A DNA stretch of 64,000 nt. Origin: Hyphomicrobiales bacterium. Lineage in GTDB: Bacteria; Pseudomonadota; Alphaproteobacteria; Rhizobiales; Rhizobiaceae. Positions 1 through 9,252 of this stretch are shown here, one piece after another (the stretch's first letter is position 1; the number at the start of each line of letters is the position of its first letter). The position numbers and the translations under genes are program-made. Under the pieces are notes generated by a model, which did not search any database, had not been told where the DNA came from, and saw only the letters and a list, made by a program, of their open reading frames with translations. The stretch covers positions 1 to 64,000 of the forward strand of contig UBPA01000014.1 in assembly GCA_900467185.1 (NCBI GenBank), in the 5' to 3' direction.

Positions 1-221
1 ATCGCGCGACGGGAGAAGGCGCGTTTGCGGCAGCAGCCTGCGAAGTGAAGGACGGATCGGACCGTCTCAAAAAGAAAGCCGAAGCACATTGTCCCACCCG
101 CCCCGATCTGATCTTGCAAGCGGATCTGCCGATCCGATCGGCGCTGACCGGTGTGCCATTTGGTAACCGGTCGGACATTTCGACTTTGCAAACCGGCGGA
201 CATTTCAAAGTCACCGCCACA
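1..221 (+). mobile_element. Probable IS21-family element terminus (partial)
   Basis: The stretch ends in a terminus-like sequence: the 10-mer CGGACATTTC occurs at 172-181 and 197-206, both preceded by CCGG, with a weaker CCGG unit at 148. The last unit runs into CCGCCACA at 214-221. Read from the other strand this end starts TGTGGCGGTGACTTTG. Short direct repeats inside an end that begins with TG are typical of IS21-family elements. A frame open from base 1 to a TGA at 46-48 (ending REKARLRQQPAK) could be the tail of the IstB helper ATPase, but 15 residues are too few to prove it. The rest of the element would lie to the left of the window. Confidence 0.35.
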
Positions 222-498
222 GACCGTTGTAGCCGGGTGGGTTCAAGGATGAAGTGCGACTTCAGAATGATACCAATGGGTTGTCAATCGCAAGGAAGAT
301 ACAAATGGAGCGCATCCGGCTATTTGGTCACGCGTCAGTTGGGCCAGTTAGCGATGCGACACCTCGCCTTTCGATCTGCTGGGCAATGTCGATGTTGGGG
401 GGCAAAGATGACCTTTAGCGTAGCCAAGACCAGGAGCGAACGGCGACGTCATTTCCTGTTTGATCACCATGCCGCAGAAGAACGGCATCGCTTCGACG
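222..498. other. Intergenic stretch with no recognised gene
   Basis: This segment lies between the putative insertion-sequence end and the stop codon of the leftward helicase gene. Both strands were read. Open frames are present, but none has a ribosome-binding site or a recognisable protein. No terminator hairpin with a T-run was seen after the helicase stop. Confidence 0.5.
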
Positions 499-3400
499 TT
501 ATGCAGAAGATCCGCGATCAGCGCCTGAGAGTTCGGAACGCCGCGAATGCTTTCGTGCTGCCGCCTTGCTGCCTTTTCTCACCAAATTCAGCCTCAGCAA
601 CGTCTCGCAGGCCTTGAGCCTTTCGAGGGCGGTGACGGTCGGGCATTCGTAGATGAGGCGATCGTCGCGCAGTGTTGGCGTCTGGTGTCGGGACAGCGCG
701 GCGACGAGCTTCAGCGATGGCGGCTTTTTCAGGGTGATCGCGATGGCGCGGGGGCCGGCATCGATCCTTGCAGCCCCGATCCGCGCGGCCAACCGCTTCA
801 GCCTTGCAAGCCGCAGCAGAAGGGAAACCTCGTCGGGTACCTCTCCGAAGCGATCCTCGTATTCTTCGGCAAAATCCTCGATCGCCGCGATGGTGCCGAC
901 GCGTGCGAGCTTGGCGTGGAGGTTGAGACGCACGGTCGCGTCGGGGACAGAGGTCTCCGGGATGGAGCCGGAAAGGCCGAGCGTAAGCACGACGTCGTGA
1001 TGCGCCTTTGCCGTATCGCCGCCAAGGGCCCGCTCCAGAAGCATCTGGTAGAGACTGACGCCGATGGCGCGCATGTGGCCGCATTGATCGTCGCCTGCGA
1101 TATCGCCGCCGCCGCGTTCGTCGAGGTCGCCGAGGCTGATGGCAAGGCCGGAGCCGAGCCGGTCGTTTTCGATCAGCGTCGCGAGACGTCGCCGGGTGTC
1201 CTCCGCCACTTCGCGGTCCGACTCCGTCAGGAGATAGGCCGTTCCCTGAATCTTTCCACGGCCGACCCGGCCGCGCAGCTGATGCAACTGGGCCAGCCCG
1301 AACCGGTCGGCGTTCCAGATGAAGATCGTGTTGGCCCGGGGAACGTCGAGCCCGCTTTCGATGATGTTGGTCGACAGCAGCATATCGCCCTCACCGTCCG
1401 CAAAACCGACCATGATTCCATCCATCTCAGCGGCCGGCAGCTTGCCATGGGCAACGCGGATGCCAAGCTCGGGCACGATATCGCGGAGCATGGCCTCGAT
1501 GCCTTGGAGATCCTCGATCCGGGGCGCCACGACGAAGCTCTGGCCGCCGCGGCGATGCTCCCGCATCAAGGCGACCCGCATCGTCGCGCGATCGGCCGGG
1601 CTGAGACTGGTCCTGACGGGCCGCCGGCGCATGGGTGGGGTTGTCAGCAGACTGACATCCTGAAGCCCGACGAGAGCGGCCTGTAGTGTGCGGGGGATCG
1701 GTGTCGCCGACATCGTCAGCGTGTGAAGCAAGGGCGCGAGCGACTTCAATGCCTGCTTGTCGCGCATGCCGAAGCGGTGCTCCTCATCGACGATCAGCAG
1801 TCCCAGATCCGCAAAGGCCACATCCTTGGCGAGGACGGCATTGGTCGCGACGACGATGTGGATCGCACCCTCGGCAAGGCCGGCCTTCACGGCTTTCGCC
1901 TGTTTCGGCGTCACGACGCGCGAGAGCATGGCGACGGTCACACCCGTTCCGGCGAAACGCCGCTCGAAGGCACCGAAGTGCTGGCGGGCGAGCACGGTCG
2001 TCGGCGCAACCAGTGCCACCTGGCGGCCCGAGAGGGCCGCCGCTGCCGCCGCCCTCAACGCGATCTCCGTCTTGCCGAAGCCGACATCGCCGCAGATCAG
2101 CCGGTTCATGACCGATCCCGAGGAAAGGTCGCCAAGCACAGCATCGACGGCCGCTGTCTGATCGGCGGTCAGGCTATAGGGGAAGCGGGCGCAGACCTTG
2201 GCATAGGCCGCACGCGGGGGCACGAGAATGGCACCGGCTTTTGCCTGATGTTCGCGGGCGAGTGCTTTCAGCTGCTTGGCCGCCGTTCGCACATCCCGTG
2301 CGACCGCCGCGCGCTTTCTCGCCCAGGCATCCGTGTGCAGCCGATCGAGCGCGACGGCTTCCGGTGTCGAGCCATAGCGCCACAGCTTGCCGAACTCGTC
2401 CATCGGCACAAGAAGAGAGGCGCCGTCGCGATAGGCAAGCCGCGCCGCATCCCGTCGCTCACCATCGATCTCCACCGTTTCCAGGCTCTCGAGAATGCCG
2501 ATGCCGTGATCCTCGTGAACGACAACATCGCCGAGCGTCAGGTCGGGCTCTTCTAGGCCTGCCATCACAGCGGAATCGACGGAACGGCCGAGCACGTCGG
2601 CCGCGGCGATGACGATTCGCTGTGCGGATGCGTCCAGAAACCCCTGCTCCAGCGTCGTGTCGAGTTTCAGCACGCTGCCCGTCTCGGCGGCAGCCACCTC
2701 GCGCCACCGCGTGGCCGGGGCGATCTCCACATCGAGCGCGCGTTCGACCCGACGGCAGAGGCCATCGAACAGCTTGCCGCGTCCCGCAAGGACGACGGTT
2801 TCAGAGGCCTGCTTCTCCTTGAGGAAGGCCAGAAATGTTTGGCGGGGGTTCGCCGCACCGAGAAAGTCCGGCAGCACATCGCGTGCTGACATCGCAAGAT
2901 CTGCCGAGGGCAGGCCCTGCACGCGGTCGGCCCATTCCCTGCCATCGAGATAGAGAGAGGTGTCGGCCGAGCGACGGTGTCCGCGCAGATCCTCCTCGGC
3001 CTGCTGCGCGTCGCGGATGATATCAAAATAGGTTTCGAGCCGGGCATCGATGCCGGGCGCGAGAATGACCGGTACGCCGTCCAGCATGTCGAAGACGGTC
3101 TGCATCTCGCCATAGAGCTGGAAGAGCCCCCGTTCGGTCACGTCGAACGAGGATGTGCCGTCGATGCCGGTCACCGCGCCGGAGGGGATCGCTTCGCTCG
3201 CTGGGCCGAAGACCATGCTGTCGCGGGTGACGACGGTGCGCTGCGTCAGCGGATCGTAGGTCCGCAACGCGGCTATGCCCTGGTCGGCGTCCAGCTGGAT
3301 CCGCATGGGCAGCATCTGCCCGGCCGGGAAGATGTCGATCACATCGGCGCGGAACGCGACCTCGCCGGGCTCGTCGACCAGCCCGTCCTCGATGTAACCG

Positions 3401-3858
3401 GTCATCTCGATGAAGGCGCGGAACGCAGCCTCATCGAAGCGTGTGCCGGACGTCAGCTCGAAGAAGCTACGCTTGACGACAGCGAGCGGCGGGATCCTCT
3501 GCAGCGCGGCATCCAGCGATGTGATGAACAGCGCCGGGCGCGTGGTTTGACACCAGACCCGCAAGGCATCCATCCTCCGCCCCATGCATTGGCGGGAGGG
3601 CGAAATTCGATCATAGGGCAGACAGTCCCATGGCGGGAGCAGGACGACATCCGCATCCGCATCGAGCATCCGAACGGCCTCAGCTATGCCGGCCGCTGCC
3701 GTCTCGCTGCGGGCGATGTAGGCAAGCGGCCGCTGCGTGGAATGCACTATCTCCATCAGCTTGACGGCAATCAGACCGGCCGGCGGTCTGGGCAGAGTGG
3801 AGGCGATATCGGGAGAAACGGGAATGGACGTTTCTGTATAGTCGGTGACGCGCAACAC
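499..3858 (-). CDS. mfd: Mfd-family transcription-repair coupling factor (possible second copy)
   Basis: The 1119-residue protein has the Mfd layout: an N-terminal UvrB-like half, a CarD-like RNA-polymerase-interacting segment (LGDVVVHEDHGIGIL, about 440-510), and a RecG-like SF2 translocase. The translocase has Walker A GDVGFGKTE near 588, a DEEH box near 690 and the motif SATPIPRTL. Mfd pushes stalled RNA polymerase off DNA and recruits UvrA. The usual RGAGDLLGEEQAGH segment reads RGGGDIAGDDQCGH here, and the protein is slightly shorter than housekeeping Mfd. With the accessory setting, this suggests an extra, diverged paralogue rather than the main copy. The start is a GTG with AGGGGAG five bases upstream. 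The C-terminal 30 residues are basic and of low complexity. Family assignment is secure; paralogue status is inference. Confidence 0.85.
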   Translation of the reverse strand: MLRVTDYTETSIPVSPDIASTLPRPPAGLIAVKLMEIVHSTQRPLAYIARSETAAAGIAEAVRMLDADADVVLLPPWDCLPYDRISPSRQCMGRRMDALRVWCQTTRPALFITSLDAALQRIPPLAVVKRSFFELTSGTRFDEAAFRAFIEMTGYIEDGLVDEPGEVAFRADVIDIFPAGQMLPMRIQLDADQGIAALRTYDPLTQRTVVTRDSMVFGPASEAIPSGAVTGIDGTSSFDVTERGLFQLYGEMQTVFDMLDGVPVILAPGIDARLETYFDIIRDAQQAEEDLRGHRRSADTSLYLDGREWADRVQGLPSADLAMSARDVLPDFLGAANPRQTFLAFLKEKQASETVVLAGRGKLFDGLCRRVERALDVEIAPATRWREVAAAETGSVLKLDTTLEQGFLDASAQRIVIAAADVLGRSVDSAVMAGLEEPDLTLGDVVVHEDHGIGILESLETVEIDGERRDAARLAYRDGASLLVPMDEFGKLWRYGSTPEAVALDRLHTDAWARKRAAVARDVRTAAKQLKALAREHQAKAGAILVPPRAAYAKVCARFPYSLTADQTAAVDAVLGDLSSGSVMNRLICGDVGFGKTEIALRAAAAAALSGRQVALVAPTTVLARQHFGAFERRFAGTGVTVAMLSRVVTPKQAKAVKAGLAEGAIHIVVATNAVLAKDVAFADLGLLIVDEEHRFGMRDKQALKSLAPLLHTLTMSATPIPRTLQAALVGLQDVSLLTTPPMRRRPVRTSLSPADRATMRVALMREHRRGGQSFVVAPRIEDLQGIEAMLRDIVPELGIRVAHGKLPAAEMDGIMVGFADGEGDMLLSTNIIESGLDVPRANTIFIWNADRFGLAQLHQLRGRVGRGKIQGTAYLLTESDREVAEDTRRRLATLIENDRLGSGLAISLGDLDERGGGDIAGDDQCGHMRAIGVSLYQMLLERALGGDTAKAHHDVVLTLGLSGSIPETSVPDATVRLNLHAKLARVGTIAAIEDFAEEYEDRFGEVPDEVSLLLRLARLKRLAARIGAARIDAGPRAIAITLKKPPSLKLVAALSRHQTPTLRDDRLIYECPTVTALERLKACETLLRLNLVRKGSKAAARKHSRRSELSGADRGSSA

Positions 3859-3901
3859 ACACTCCCCTGCCCTTTTCAGGGCGACAACGCTGGATGCTCG
3901 G

Positions 3902-3920
3902 ACGGTCCGGAGCGGACCGT
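3902..3920. promoter_or_regulatory. Inverted repeat upstream of mfd
   Basis: Perfect 8-bp arms ACGGTCCG (3902-3909) and CGGACCGT (3913-3920) flank a GAG loop. It lies 44-62 bases before the mfd start and about 100 bases beyond the stop of the leftward SDR gene. It could be an operator for mfd or a hairpin ending the SDR transcript. No T-run follows on either strand, so a standard intrinsic terminator is unlikely. Confidence 0.35.
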
Positions 3921-4015
3921 TCCGACATCACAATTATCCCGGGGATGGTTGGTTCCTGTGTCCTGCGCTGCGATGGTTTCGGGAGAAACGGGTCCTCACC
4001 TTTCCTTGGAAAACT

Positions 4016-4786
4016 CTAGTGCCCGCTCTCCCGCGCCTTGCGCGCGAAGTCGTTGAGTGCGGTCAGCGTCTCGTCGAACCGCGTCTCTTGCTCGGCGAAG
4101 CGCAGGAAGCCGACGGCCTTGACGAGGATTTCCGCCGGTGTCGGCTGCTGCGAGAAGAGCGCCATGACCTCGTCCATGAAGTCGTTCAGCGGCATGTAGC
4201 CCGAGCGTGTGGATTGGCCCGGCGTCAGCTCCGTCTGCACGGCCGGCGGTGCCAGTTCGATGACCTCGACCTTGCCCTTCAGCACATCCCGCAGGCTGAC
4301 CGTATAGGAGTGGATGGCCGCCTTCGTCGCCGAATAGGTGGGCGTCGAAACGAGCGGCACGAAGGCGAGGCCCGAGGACACGTTGACGATGGCGGCATCC
4401 GGCCGGGTCGTCAGGTGGTCGATCAGGGCGTTGGTCAATCGGATCGGCCCGAGGAGATTGGTCGCGATGGTCGATTCCGCATCCGTCAGATCCCGCGACC
4501 GGGCGAGGTCCTCGAACATCATGACACCGGCATTGTTGATGAGGACGTTCAGGTCCGGGTGGTTGCGGGTGACATCGGCGGCGAAGGCCGCGATGCTCTC
4601 GGGGCTGGCAATGTCGAGCGCATAGCCCACGATGCCTTCATGGCCTGCGGCGACCGCGTCCAATCGATCCTGCCGCCGGCCGGCGATGATGACCGTGTTG
4701 CCCTGCGCATGAAAGCGCTCCGCCAGTTCGCGCCCGATGCCGGATGCGCCGCCGGTGATGAGAATGGTGTTTCCGCTGGTTTTCAT
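4016..4786 (-). CDS. SDR-family oxidoreductase (DltE-like)
   Basis: A 256-residue classical short-chain dehydrogenase. The NAD(P)-binding TGGASGIG motif is at 11-18, NNAG at 84-87, catalytic Ser about 138 and YSATK with Tyr151/Lys155. The C-terminal part (DFMDEVMALFSQ...) fits the DltE-like group of small SDRs; the substrate is unknown. The start at 4786 has GAGGCAG seven bases upstream; a longer frame to 4939 is open but runs over the divergent promoter. It is transcribed away from an HxlR-family regulator and shares a 119-bp intergenic region with it. Such regulators commonly control an adjacent oxidoreductase in response to reactive electrophiles or quinones, so a detoxification role is plausible but not shown. 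Confidence 0.85.
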   Translation of the reverse strand: MKTSGNTILITGGASGIGRELAERFHAQGNTVIIAGRRQDRLDAVAAGHEGIVGYALDIASPESIAAFAADVTRNHPDLNVLINNAGVMMFEDLARSRDLTDAESTIATNLLGPIRLTNALIDHLTTRPDAAIVNVSSGLAFVPLVSTPTYSATKAAIHSYTVSLRDVLKGKVEVIELAPPAVQTELTPGQSTRSGYMPLNDFMDEVMALFSQQPTPAEILVKAVGFLRFAEQETRFDETLTALNDFARKARESGH

Positions 4787-4845
4787 GATCTGCCTCACGA
4801 GGATGGATGGAGTTTGCGCTGATTGTCCACCAGAGCTAACGCTGT

Positions 4846-4901
4846 TACTCTCCAGAGAACAGAAGGCACCCGAAAGATTTATACGCACCAAAAGGAGAGT
4901 A
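4846..4901. promoter_or_regulatory. Divergent promoter region with inverted repeat (candidate HxlR operator)
   Basis: TACTCTCC (4846-4853) and GGAGAGTA (4894-4901) are perfect 8-bp inverted copies 40 bases apart. The left copy sits inside a local near-palindrome, GTTACTCTCCAGAGAAC (4844-4860). The right copy overlaps the ribosome-binding site of the regulator gene, so a bound protein could repress its own gene while acting on the divergent SDR gene. Confidence 0.4.
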
Positions 4902-4905
4902 TCAG

Positions 4906-5331
4906 ATGCAACGCCTGCACACCCGCTCCGCGGAAGCACCGCTCGAGAAAACGGAGCGTATGATTCCGGACGTTGTCGATCCGCGCGTCGAAGCGCTGGT
5001 GCACGAGCTGATCGGGCGCGTAGCGGACAAATGGACGATGCTGATCCTGGAAACCCTGGAAGAGAAGGGCGAACTTCGGTTCACGCAGCTCAGCCGCGAC
5101 ATCGGCACCATCAGCCAGAAGATGCTGACGCAGACGCTTCGACAGATGGAGCGCGACGGGCTCATCAAACGCACCGTCCATGCCGTCGTGCCGCCCAAGG
5201 TGGAGTATCGGCTGACCGACCTCGGCAAAAGCCTGGGTGCGGCTTTTTGTGGCGTGTGGATCTGGGCAGAAGCGAACCTCGCGGAAGTTCATGAGGCGCG
5301 CAACGCGTTCGAGCAGGCTGCGAAAGCCTGA
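4906..5331 (+). CDS. HxlR-family winged-helix transcriptional regulator
   Basis: A 141-residue protein with the full HxlR domain at about 30-120. The characteristic segments are VADKWTMLILETL, FTQLSRDIGTISQKMLTQTLRQMERDGLI (recognition region) and VPPKVEYRLTDLGKSL. HxlR proteins are dimeric activators or repressors that often sense aldehydes, quinones or oxidants. Only one cysteine (in AAFCGVW) is present, so a two-cysteine switch within a monomer is excluded. GGAGAG lies five bases before the ATG. It is divergent from the SDR gene, its likely target. Confidence 0.88.
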   Translation: MQRLHTRSAEAPLEKTERMIPDVVDPRVEALVHELIGRVADKWTMLILETLEEKGELRFTQLSRDIGTISQKMLTQTLRQMERDGLIKRTVHAVVPPKVEYRLTDLGKSLGAAFCGVWIWAEANLAEVHEARNAFEQAAKA

Positions 5332-5495
5332 TACCGCGCATCTCAGCCCCGCACGAAGCCGGGCCGCCCGGTATTTGCTCGCCGATGCGCAGAGACGAGC
5401 TGGCATTCGGAGACACCTTGCCTATCTGTCTTGTGCCTTGTCAGCACCGCACGGGTCCGCGGCTGGACGAGGAACGACGAACGCCAGGGAAGGGC

Positions 5496-7625
5496 ATGAT
5501 GTTGAACAGAGAGACGACGTCCCTGACGCGCGAAGAGCTGGAGAAGGAGCTGGCGCTCCTCAGATCGCAGACCGTCGGAGACGATGCACTGCAGAGTGCG
5601 GCGCGGCGGCGGGCGCTGTTCGAGGCCATCGACGACGGCTTCTGCATCATCGAGTTCATCGACGGTCCGAACGGACCGATGAGTGACTACCTTCATGTGG
5701 AAGCCAACTCCGGCTACGAGCGCCAGACCGGCATTGCCGATATCGTCGGCAAGCGTCTGCGGGAGATCGAGCCTGCGAACGCGGATGTGTGGCTGAAGCT
5801 CTATGGCGGCGTGCTTCGCACCGGGCAAACGGTCCGGTTCGAGCAGGAGTTCGCGGCGATCGGCCGCCACATCGAGGTGTCCGCCTCGCGCGTCGAGCCG
5901 GAGAGCCTTCGTCAGGTCTCCGTACTCTTCCGCGATGTGACCGCGCGCAAGCAGGCGGAGCAGGCCCTTCGCGAAAGCGAGGCGATCTCACGCGAGAACA
6001 TCCAGCGCGTCCAGCTGGCGCTCGCCGCCGGCGCGATCATCGGAACATGGTCGTGGCACCTGCCGACGGACCGTTTCACGGTCGATGAAGGTTTCGCGAC
6101 CGCTTTCGGCTTCGATCCCTCGCTCGGGCGGTCGGGCCTCAGCCTCGCGCAGGTGGTGGAAACCGTGCATCCCGACGATCAGGCGGGCCTTGCCGCGGCC
6201 ATCACGGAAGCCCTGTCGCGCGGCGGGTCCTATGCACATCAGTACCGGACGCGGCGCACGGACGGGAAATACTACTGGCTGGAGGCGAACGGGCGGGTCG
6301 ACCTCGCACCGGACGGCACGCCGCTCACATTCCCCGGCGTTCTCATCGATATCGAGGGCCGGCGTGCCGTGGAGGCCGAACGCGACCGCGCCATCACGGC
6401 CCTCCGCGCCCTGACGGAAACGCTGGAACAGCGCGTGGAGCAACGGACGGCCGCTCTTCTGCAGGCCGAGGAGGCGCTCCGCCAGGCCCAGAAGATGGAG
6501 GCCGTCGGCCAGCTGACCGGCGGTCTGGCGCATGATTTCAACAATATTCTCGCCGGCATCGGCGGCAGCCTCGACCTGATGCGGACGCGCCTTGCCCAAG
6601 GCCGGGTCGGCGATATCGACCGCTACGTCACCGGCGCACAGTCGGCGGTGAAGCGCGCCGCGGGCCTGACGCAGCGCCTCCTCGCCTTCTCGCGTCGGCA
6701 GACGCTCGATCCGAAGACGTCCGACATCAACCGCATCGTTGCGGACATGCACGACCTTATCAGCCGCAGCGTCGGCCCGGCGATCGCCATCGAGGCGGTG
6801 GCGGCCGGTGGGCTCTGGAAGACGTTCGTGGATGTCGGGCAGCTGGAAAACGCGCTCCTGAACCTCTGCATCAACGCCCGCGACGCAATGCCCGACGGCG
6901 GCAAGCTGACGATCGAGAGCGGCAATCGCTGGCTCGACGAGCGCGCGGCCAAGGAGCGCGGTCTGGCGCCCGGTCAATACGTGTCGCTCTGCGTCAGCGA
7001 TACCGGCACGGGCATGTCGCCGGATGTCATCGCCCGCGCGTTCGATCCGTTCTTCACGACGAAGCCGATCGGCCAGGGAACCGGGCTCGGCCTGTCGATG
7101 GTCTACGGCTTTGCCGGACAATCGGGTGGTGCCGTGCGCATCTATTCCGAACTCGGCAAGGGCACGATGATCTGCATCTACCTGCCCCGACACGTCGGCG
7201 ACGACGAAAGCGACGAGGCACCGGCCGAAGTGACGCGGTCCGTGTCTGCGACGGATCGCAACACGATCCTCGTGGTCGATGACGAGCCGCTGGTTCGCAT
7301 GGTCGCCGTCGAGATCCTGGAAGAACTCGGTCATGCCGTGCTGGAGGCGGAAGACGGTCCGTCTGCGCTGAAGATCCTCACCAGCCGCCCCGACGTCGAG
7401 CTGCTGATCACCGATGTGGGCCTGCCCAACGGTATGAACGGGCGACAGCTGGCGGACGCCATTCGCGCCCAGCGCCCGGACCTCAACGTTCTCTTCATCA
7501 CCGGCTATGCCGAAAATGCCGTGCTCAACCATGGCCATCTGGAGCCCGGCATGCAGGTCATGACCAAGCCCTTCGAGGCCGACGCTTTCGCCCGGCGGGT
7601 AAGCGATCTGATCACCGCGCGCTGA
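5496..7625 (+). CDS. Soluble PAS-type hybrid sensor histidine kinase
   Basis: A 709-residue protein with no membrane segment, so a cytoplasmic sensor. Order: short coiled N-terminus; PAS-like domain about 25-155; PAS/PAC domain about 170-300; coiled coil about 300-325; HisKA domain with phospho-acceptor His346 in [13 protein letters not shown]; HATPase with [14 protein letters not shown] (N box), DTGTGM (G1) and [12 protein letters not shown] (G2); and a C-terminal receiver with DDEP acidic pair and phospho-acceptor Asp640 (LLITDVGLP). The start ATGATG at 5496 has GGGAAGG just upstream; the frame is open further 5' but lacks a better start. No response regulator gene adjoins, so the output may go through a histidine phosphotransfer protein elsewhere. 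The input signal is unknown. Confidence 0.88.
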   Translation: MMLNRETTSLTREELEKELALLRSQTVGDDALQSAARRRALFEAIDDGFCIIEFIDGPNGPMSDYLHVEANSGYERQTGIADIVGKRLREIEPANADVWLKLYGGVLRTGQTVRFEQEFAAIGRHIEVSASRVEPESLRQVSVLFRDVTARKQAEQALRESEAISRENIQRVQLALAAGAIIGTWSWHLPTDRFTVDEGFATAFGFDPSLGRSGLSLAQVVETVHPDDQAGLAAAITEALSRGGSYAHQYRTRRTDGKYYWLEANGRVDLAPDGTPLTFPGVLIDIEGRRAVEAERDRAITALRALTETLEQRVEQRTAALLQAEEALRQAQKMEAVGQLTGGLAHDFNNILAGIGGSLDLMRTRLAQGRVGDIDRYVTGAQSAVKRAAGLTQRLLAFSRRQTLDPKTSDINRIVADMHDLISRSVGPAIAIEAVAAGGLWKTFVDVGQLENALLNLCINARDAMPDGGKLTIESGNRWLDERAAKERGLAPGQYVSLCVSDTGTGMSPDVIARAFDPFFTTKPIGQGTGLGLSMVYGFAGQSGGAVRIYSELGKGTMICIYLPRHVGDDESDEAPAEVTRSVSATDRNTILVVDDEPLVRMVAVEILEELGHAVLEAEDGPSALKILTSRPDVELLITDVGLPNGMNGRQLADAIRAQRPDLNVLFITGYAENAVLNHGHLEPGMQVMTKPFEADAFARRVSDLITAR

Positions 7626-7650
7626 ACAACGAAGCGGGAGCCGGGTGTCG

Positions 7651-8415
7651 TCAGTTGAGGATGCGGGAAAGCTCCCTGCGCACCTGCAGAAGCGGCTCCA
7701 GGAACGTCTGGACGACGGTATCCATCGTTTCCGACGATGCGGGAAAGCCGGTGTTCAGCGCCGCGACCACCTGCCCGCGGGCGTTGACGATGGGTACGGC
7801 GACCGATCGAAGGCCACGTTCCACCTCCTCGCTGACCGCGGCATATCCCTGCCCGCGAACCGTAGCCAGTTCGGCCATCAGCCTCTCGATATCGGTCATC
7901 GTCTGCGGAGTCCGCTGGACGAGCGGGGCAGACCTCAGAAGGCTTCGCGCTGCCTCTTCCGGCAAGGCCGCCAGCAGCACGCGTCCCATGGAGGTGCAAT
8001 AGGCCGGCAGGCGTGATCCCGGCATGAGAGCGATCGACATCACCTTCCGCTGCGCGGCGCGCGCGACATAGACGATCTCGCTCTCATCGAGGATGGCGAC
8101 CGAGGTGCTCTGGCCGATCCGTTCGGACAGATCGTCCAGCCAAGGCTGGACGATGCGGGGCAGCGGCATGGTCGCGAGACAGCCGGTCCCGAGCCGCAGG
8201 ACGCGCGGCGTCACCGTGAAGAACTTGCCGTCATAGGCGCAATAGCCGTGTTCCGCGAGCGTCAGCAGGCAGCGCCGCGTCGTCGCCCGGTCAAGGCCGG
8301 CGATCGCGGCGGCTTCGGAGATGCTCAGGCGCGGCGTATCCACCGTGAAGGCCTCGATCACTCGCAATCCCTTGGCAAGCCCGCCCATCATGTCGCCCGG
8401 CTTCGTGTCCATCAT
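7651..8415 (-). CDS. pcaR: IclR-family regulator PcaR
   Basis: A 254-residue IclR protein. The N-terminal winged helix (about 10-75) contains LAKGLRVIEAF and ISEAAAIAGLDRATTRRCLLTL; the C-terminal effector domain (about 85-250) contains GRVLLAAL and RGQGYAAVSEEVERGLRSVAVPI. It diverges from pcaIJF, the classic position of PcaR, which activates pcaIJF in response to beta-ketoadipate. The start at 8415 (MMDTKPGDMM) has GAGGG seven bases upstream. A longer frame to 8505 would read through the operator and is unlikely. Confidence 0.88.
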   Translation of the reverse strand: MMDTKPGDMMGGLAKGLRVIEAFTVDTPRLSISEAAAIAGLDRATTRRCLLTLAEHGYCAYDGKFFTVTPRVLRLGTGCLATMPLPRIVQPWLDDLSERIGQSTSVAILDESEIVYVARAAQRKVMSIALMPGSRLPAYCTSMGRVLLAALPEEAARSLLRSAPLVQRTPQTMTDIERLMAELATVRGQGYAAVSEEVERGLRSVAVPIVNARGQVVAALNTGFPASSETMDTVVQTFLEPLLQVRRELSRILN

Positions 8416-8424
8416 TCGCCCTCG

Positions 8425-8463
8425 AATGTGCGATATCGCAACAAATGCACCATATCGCACATT
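8425..8463. promoter_or_regulatory. PcaR/IclR-type operator between pcaR and pcaI
   Basis: AATGTGCGATAT (8425-8436) and ATATCGCACATT (8452-8463) are perfect 12-bp inverted copies separated by 15 bases. The left copy overlaps a second perfect palindrome, TGCGATATCGCA (8429-8440). The element lies 10 bases upstream of the pcaR start codon and about 80 before pcaI, suited to autoregulation and to activation of pcaI. Confidence 0.65.
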
Positions 8464-8544
8464 TGCATTGCCGTCGAGAACCGCTCGCGCTACCGTTTTT
8501 CGCAAGATCAGCCTCTCCAGGGCGCGTTTTCAGCGGAGGATATA

Positions 8545-9252
8545 GTGGACAAGACGGTCACCAGCACGGCCGACGCCGTGAAGGACATCGGCGACGGTGC
8601 CACCATCATGATCGGCGGCTTCGGCGGTTCCGGCGCGCCGATCGAACTCATTCATGCGCTGATCGACAAGCGCCCGACCGGGCTGACGGTCATCAACAAC
8701 AATGCCGGCAATGGCCGCATCGGCATCGCCGCGATGATCGACGCTGGCATGGTGCGCAAGATGGTCTGCTCGTTTCCCCGCTCGTCCGATCCGCGCGCCT
8801 TTACCGACCGCTACCTCGCCGGCGAGATCGAACTGGAGCTGGTTCCCCAGGGTACGCTTGCCGAGCGCATTCGCGCCGGAGGGGCCGGCATTCCCGCCTT
8901 CTACACGCCGACGGCCTTTGGCACCAACCTTGCCGAGGGCAAGCCGATCGCCGAATTCGACGGCCGTTCCTACGTGCAGGAGCGCTGGCTGAAGGCGGAC
9001 TTCGCCATCGTCAAGGCCCATCTGGGCGATCGCCACGGCAACCTCACCTACAACAAGGCCGGCCGCAACTTCAATCCGCTGATGTGCATGGCGGCGACGA
9101 CCACGATCGCACAGGTTTCCCGGATCGTGGAACCCGGCGAGATCGATCCGGAGCATGTCGTCACGCCCGGCATTTTCGTCAATCGCCTTGTCGAGGTCGC
9201 CCATCCACAACAGGAAGAAGAGCTCATCCGAGCCGGAGTATCCTACGCATGA
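8545..9252 (+). CDS. pcaI: 3-oxoadipate CoA-transferase subunit A
   Basis: A 235-residue alpha subunit of the succinyl-CoA:3-oxoadipate CoA-transferase. The enzyme moves CoA from succinyl-CoA to beta-ketoadipate, the penultimate step of protocatechuate breakdown. Family I CoA-transferase features include ATIMIGGFGGSGAP (about 18-31), the segment LTVINNNAGNG, and LKADFAIVKAHLGDRHGNLTY. The start is a GTG at 8545, chosen because GGAGGA lies at 8535-8540. Its stop overlaps the pcaJ start (ATGA), which indicates translational coupling of the two subunits. Confidence 0.93.
   Translation: MDKTVTSTADAVKDIGDGATIMIGGFGGSGAPIELIHALIDKRPTGLTVINNNAGNGRIGIAAMIDAGMVRKMVCSFPRSSDPRAFTDRYLAGEIELELVPQGTLAERIRAGGAGIPAFYTPTAFGTNLAEGKPIAEFDGRSYVQERWLKADFAIVKAHLGDRHGNLTYNKAGRNFNPLMCMAATTTIAQVSRIVEPGEIDPEHVVTPGIFVNRLVEVAHPQQEEELIRAGVSYA

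Noticed and set aside
45-617. A 190-codon rightward open frame at the left edge.
   Set aside because: It crosses the putative insertion-sequence end and runs antisense into the mfd 3' end; the translation has no protein-like pattern.
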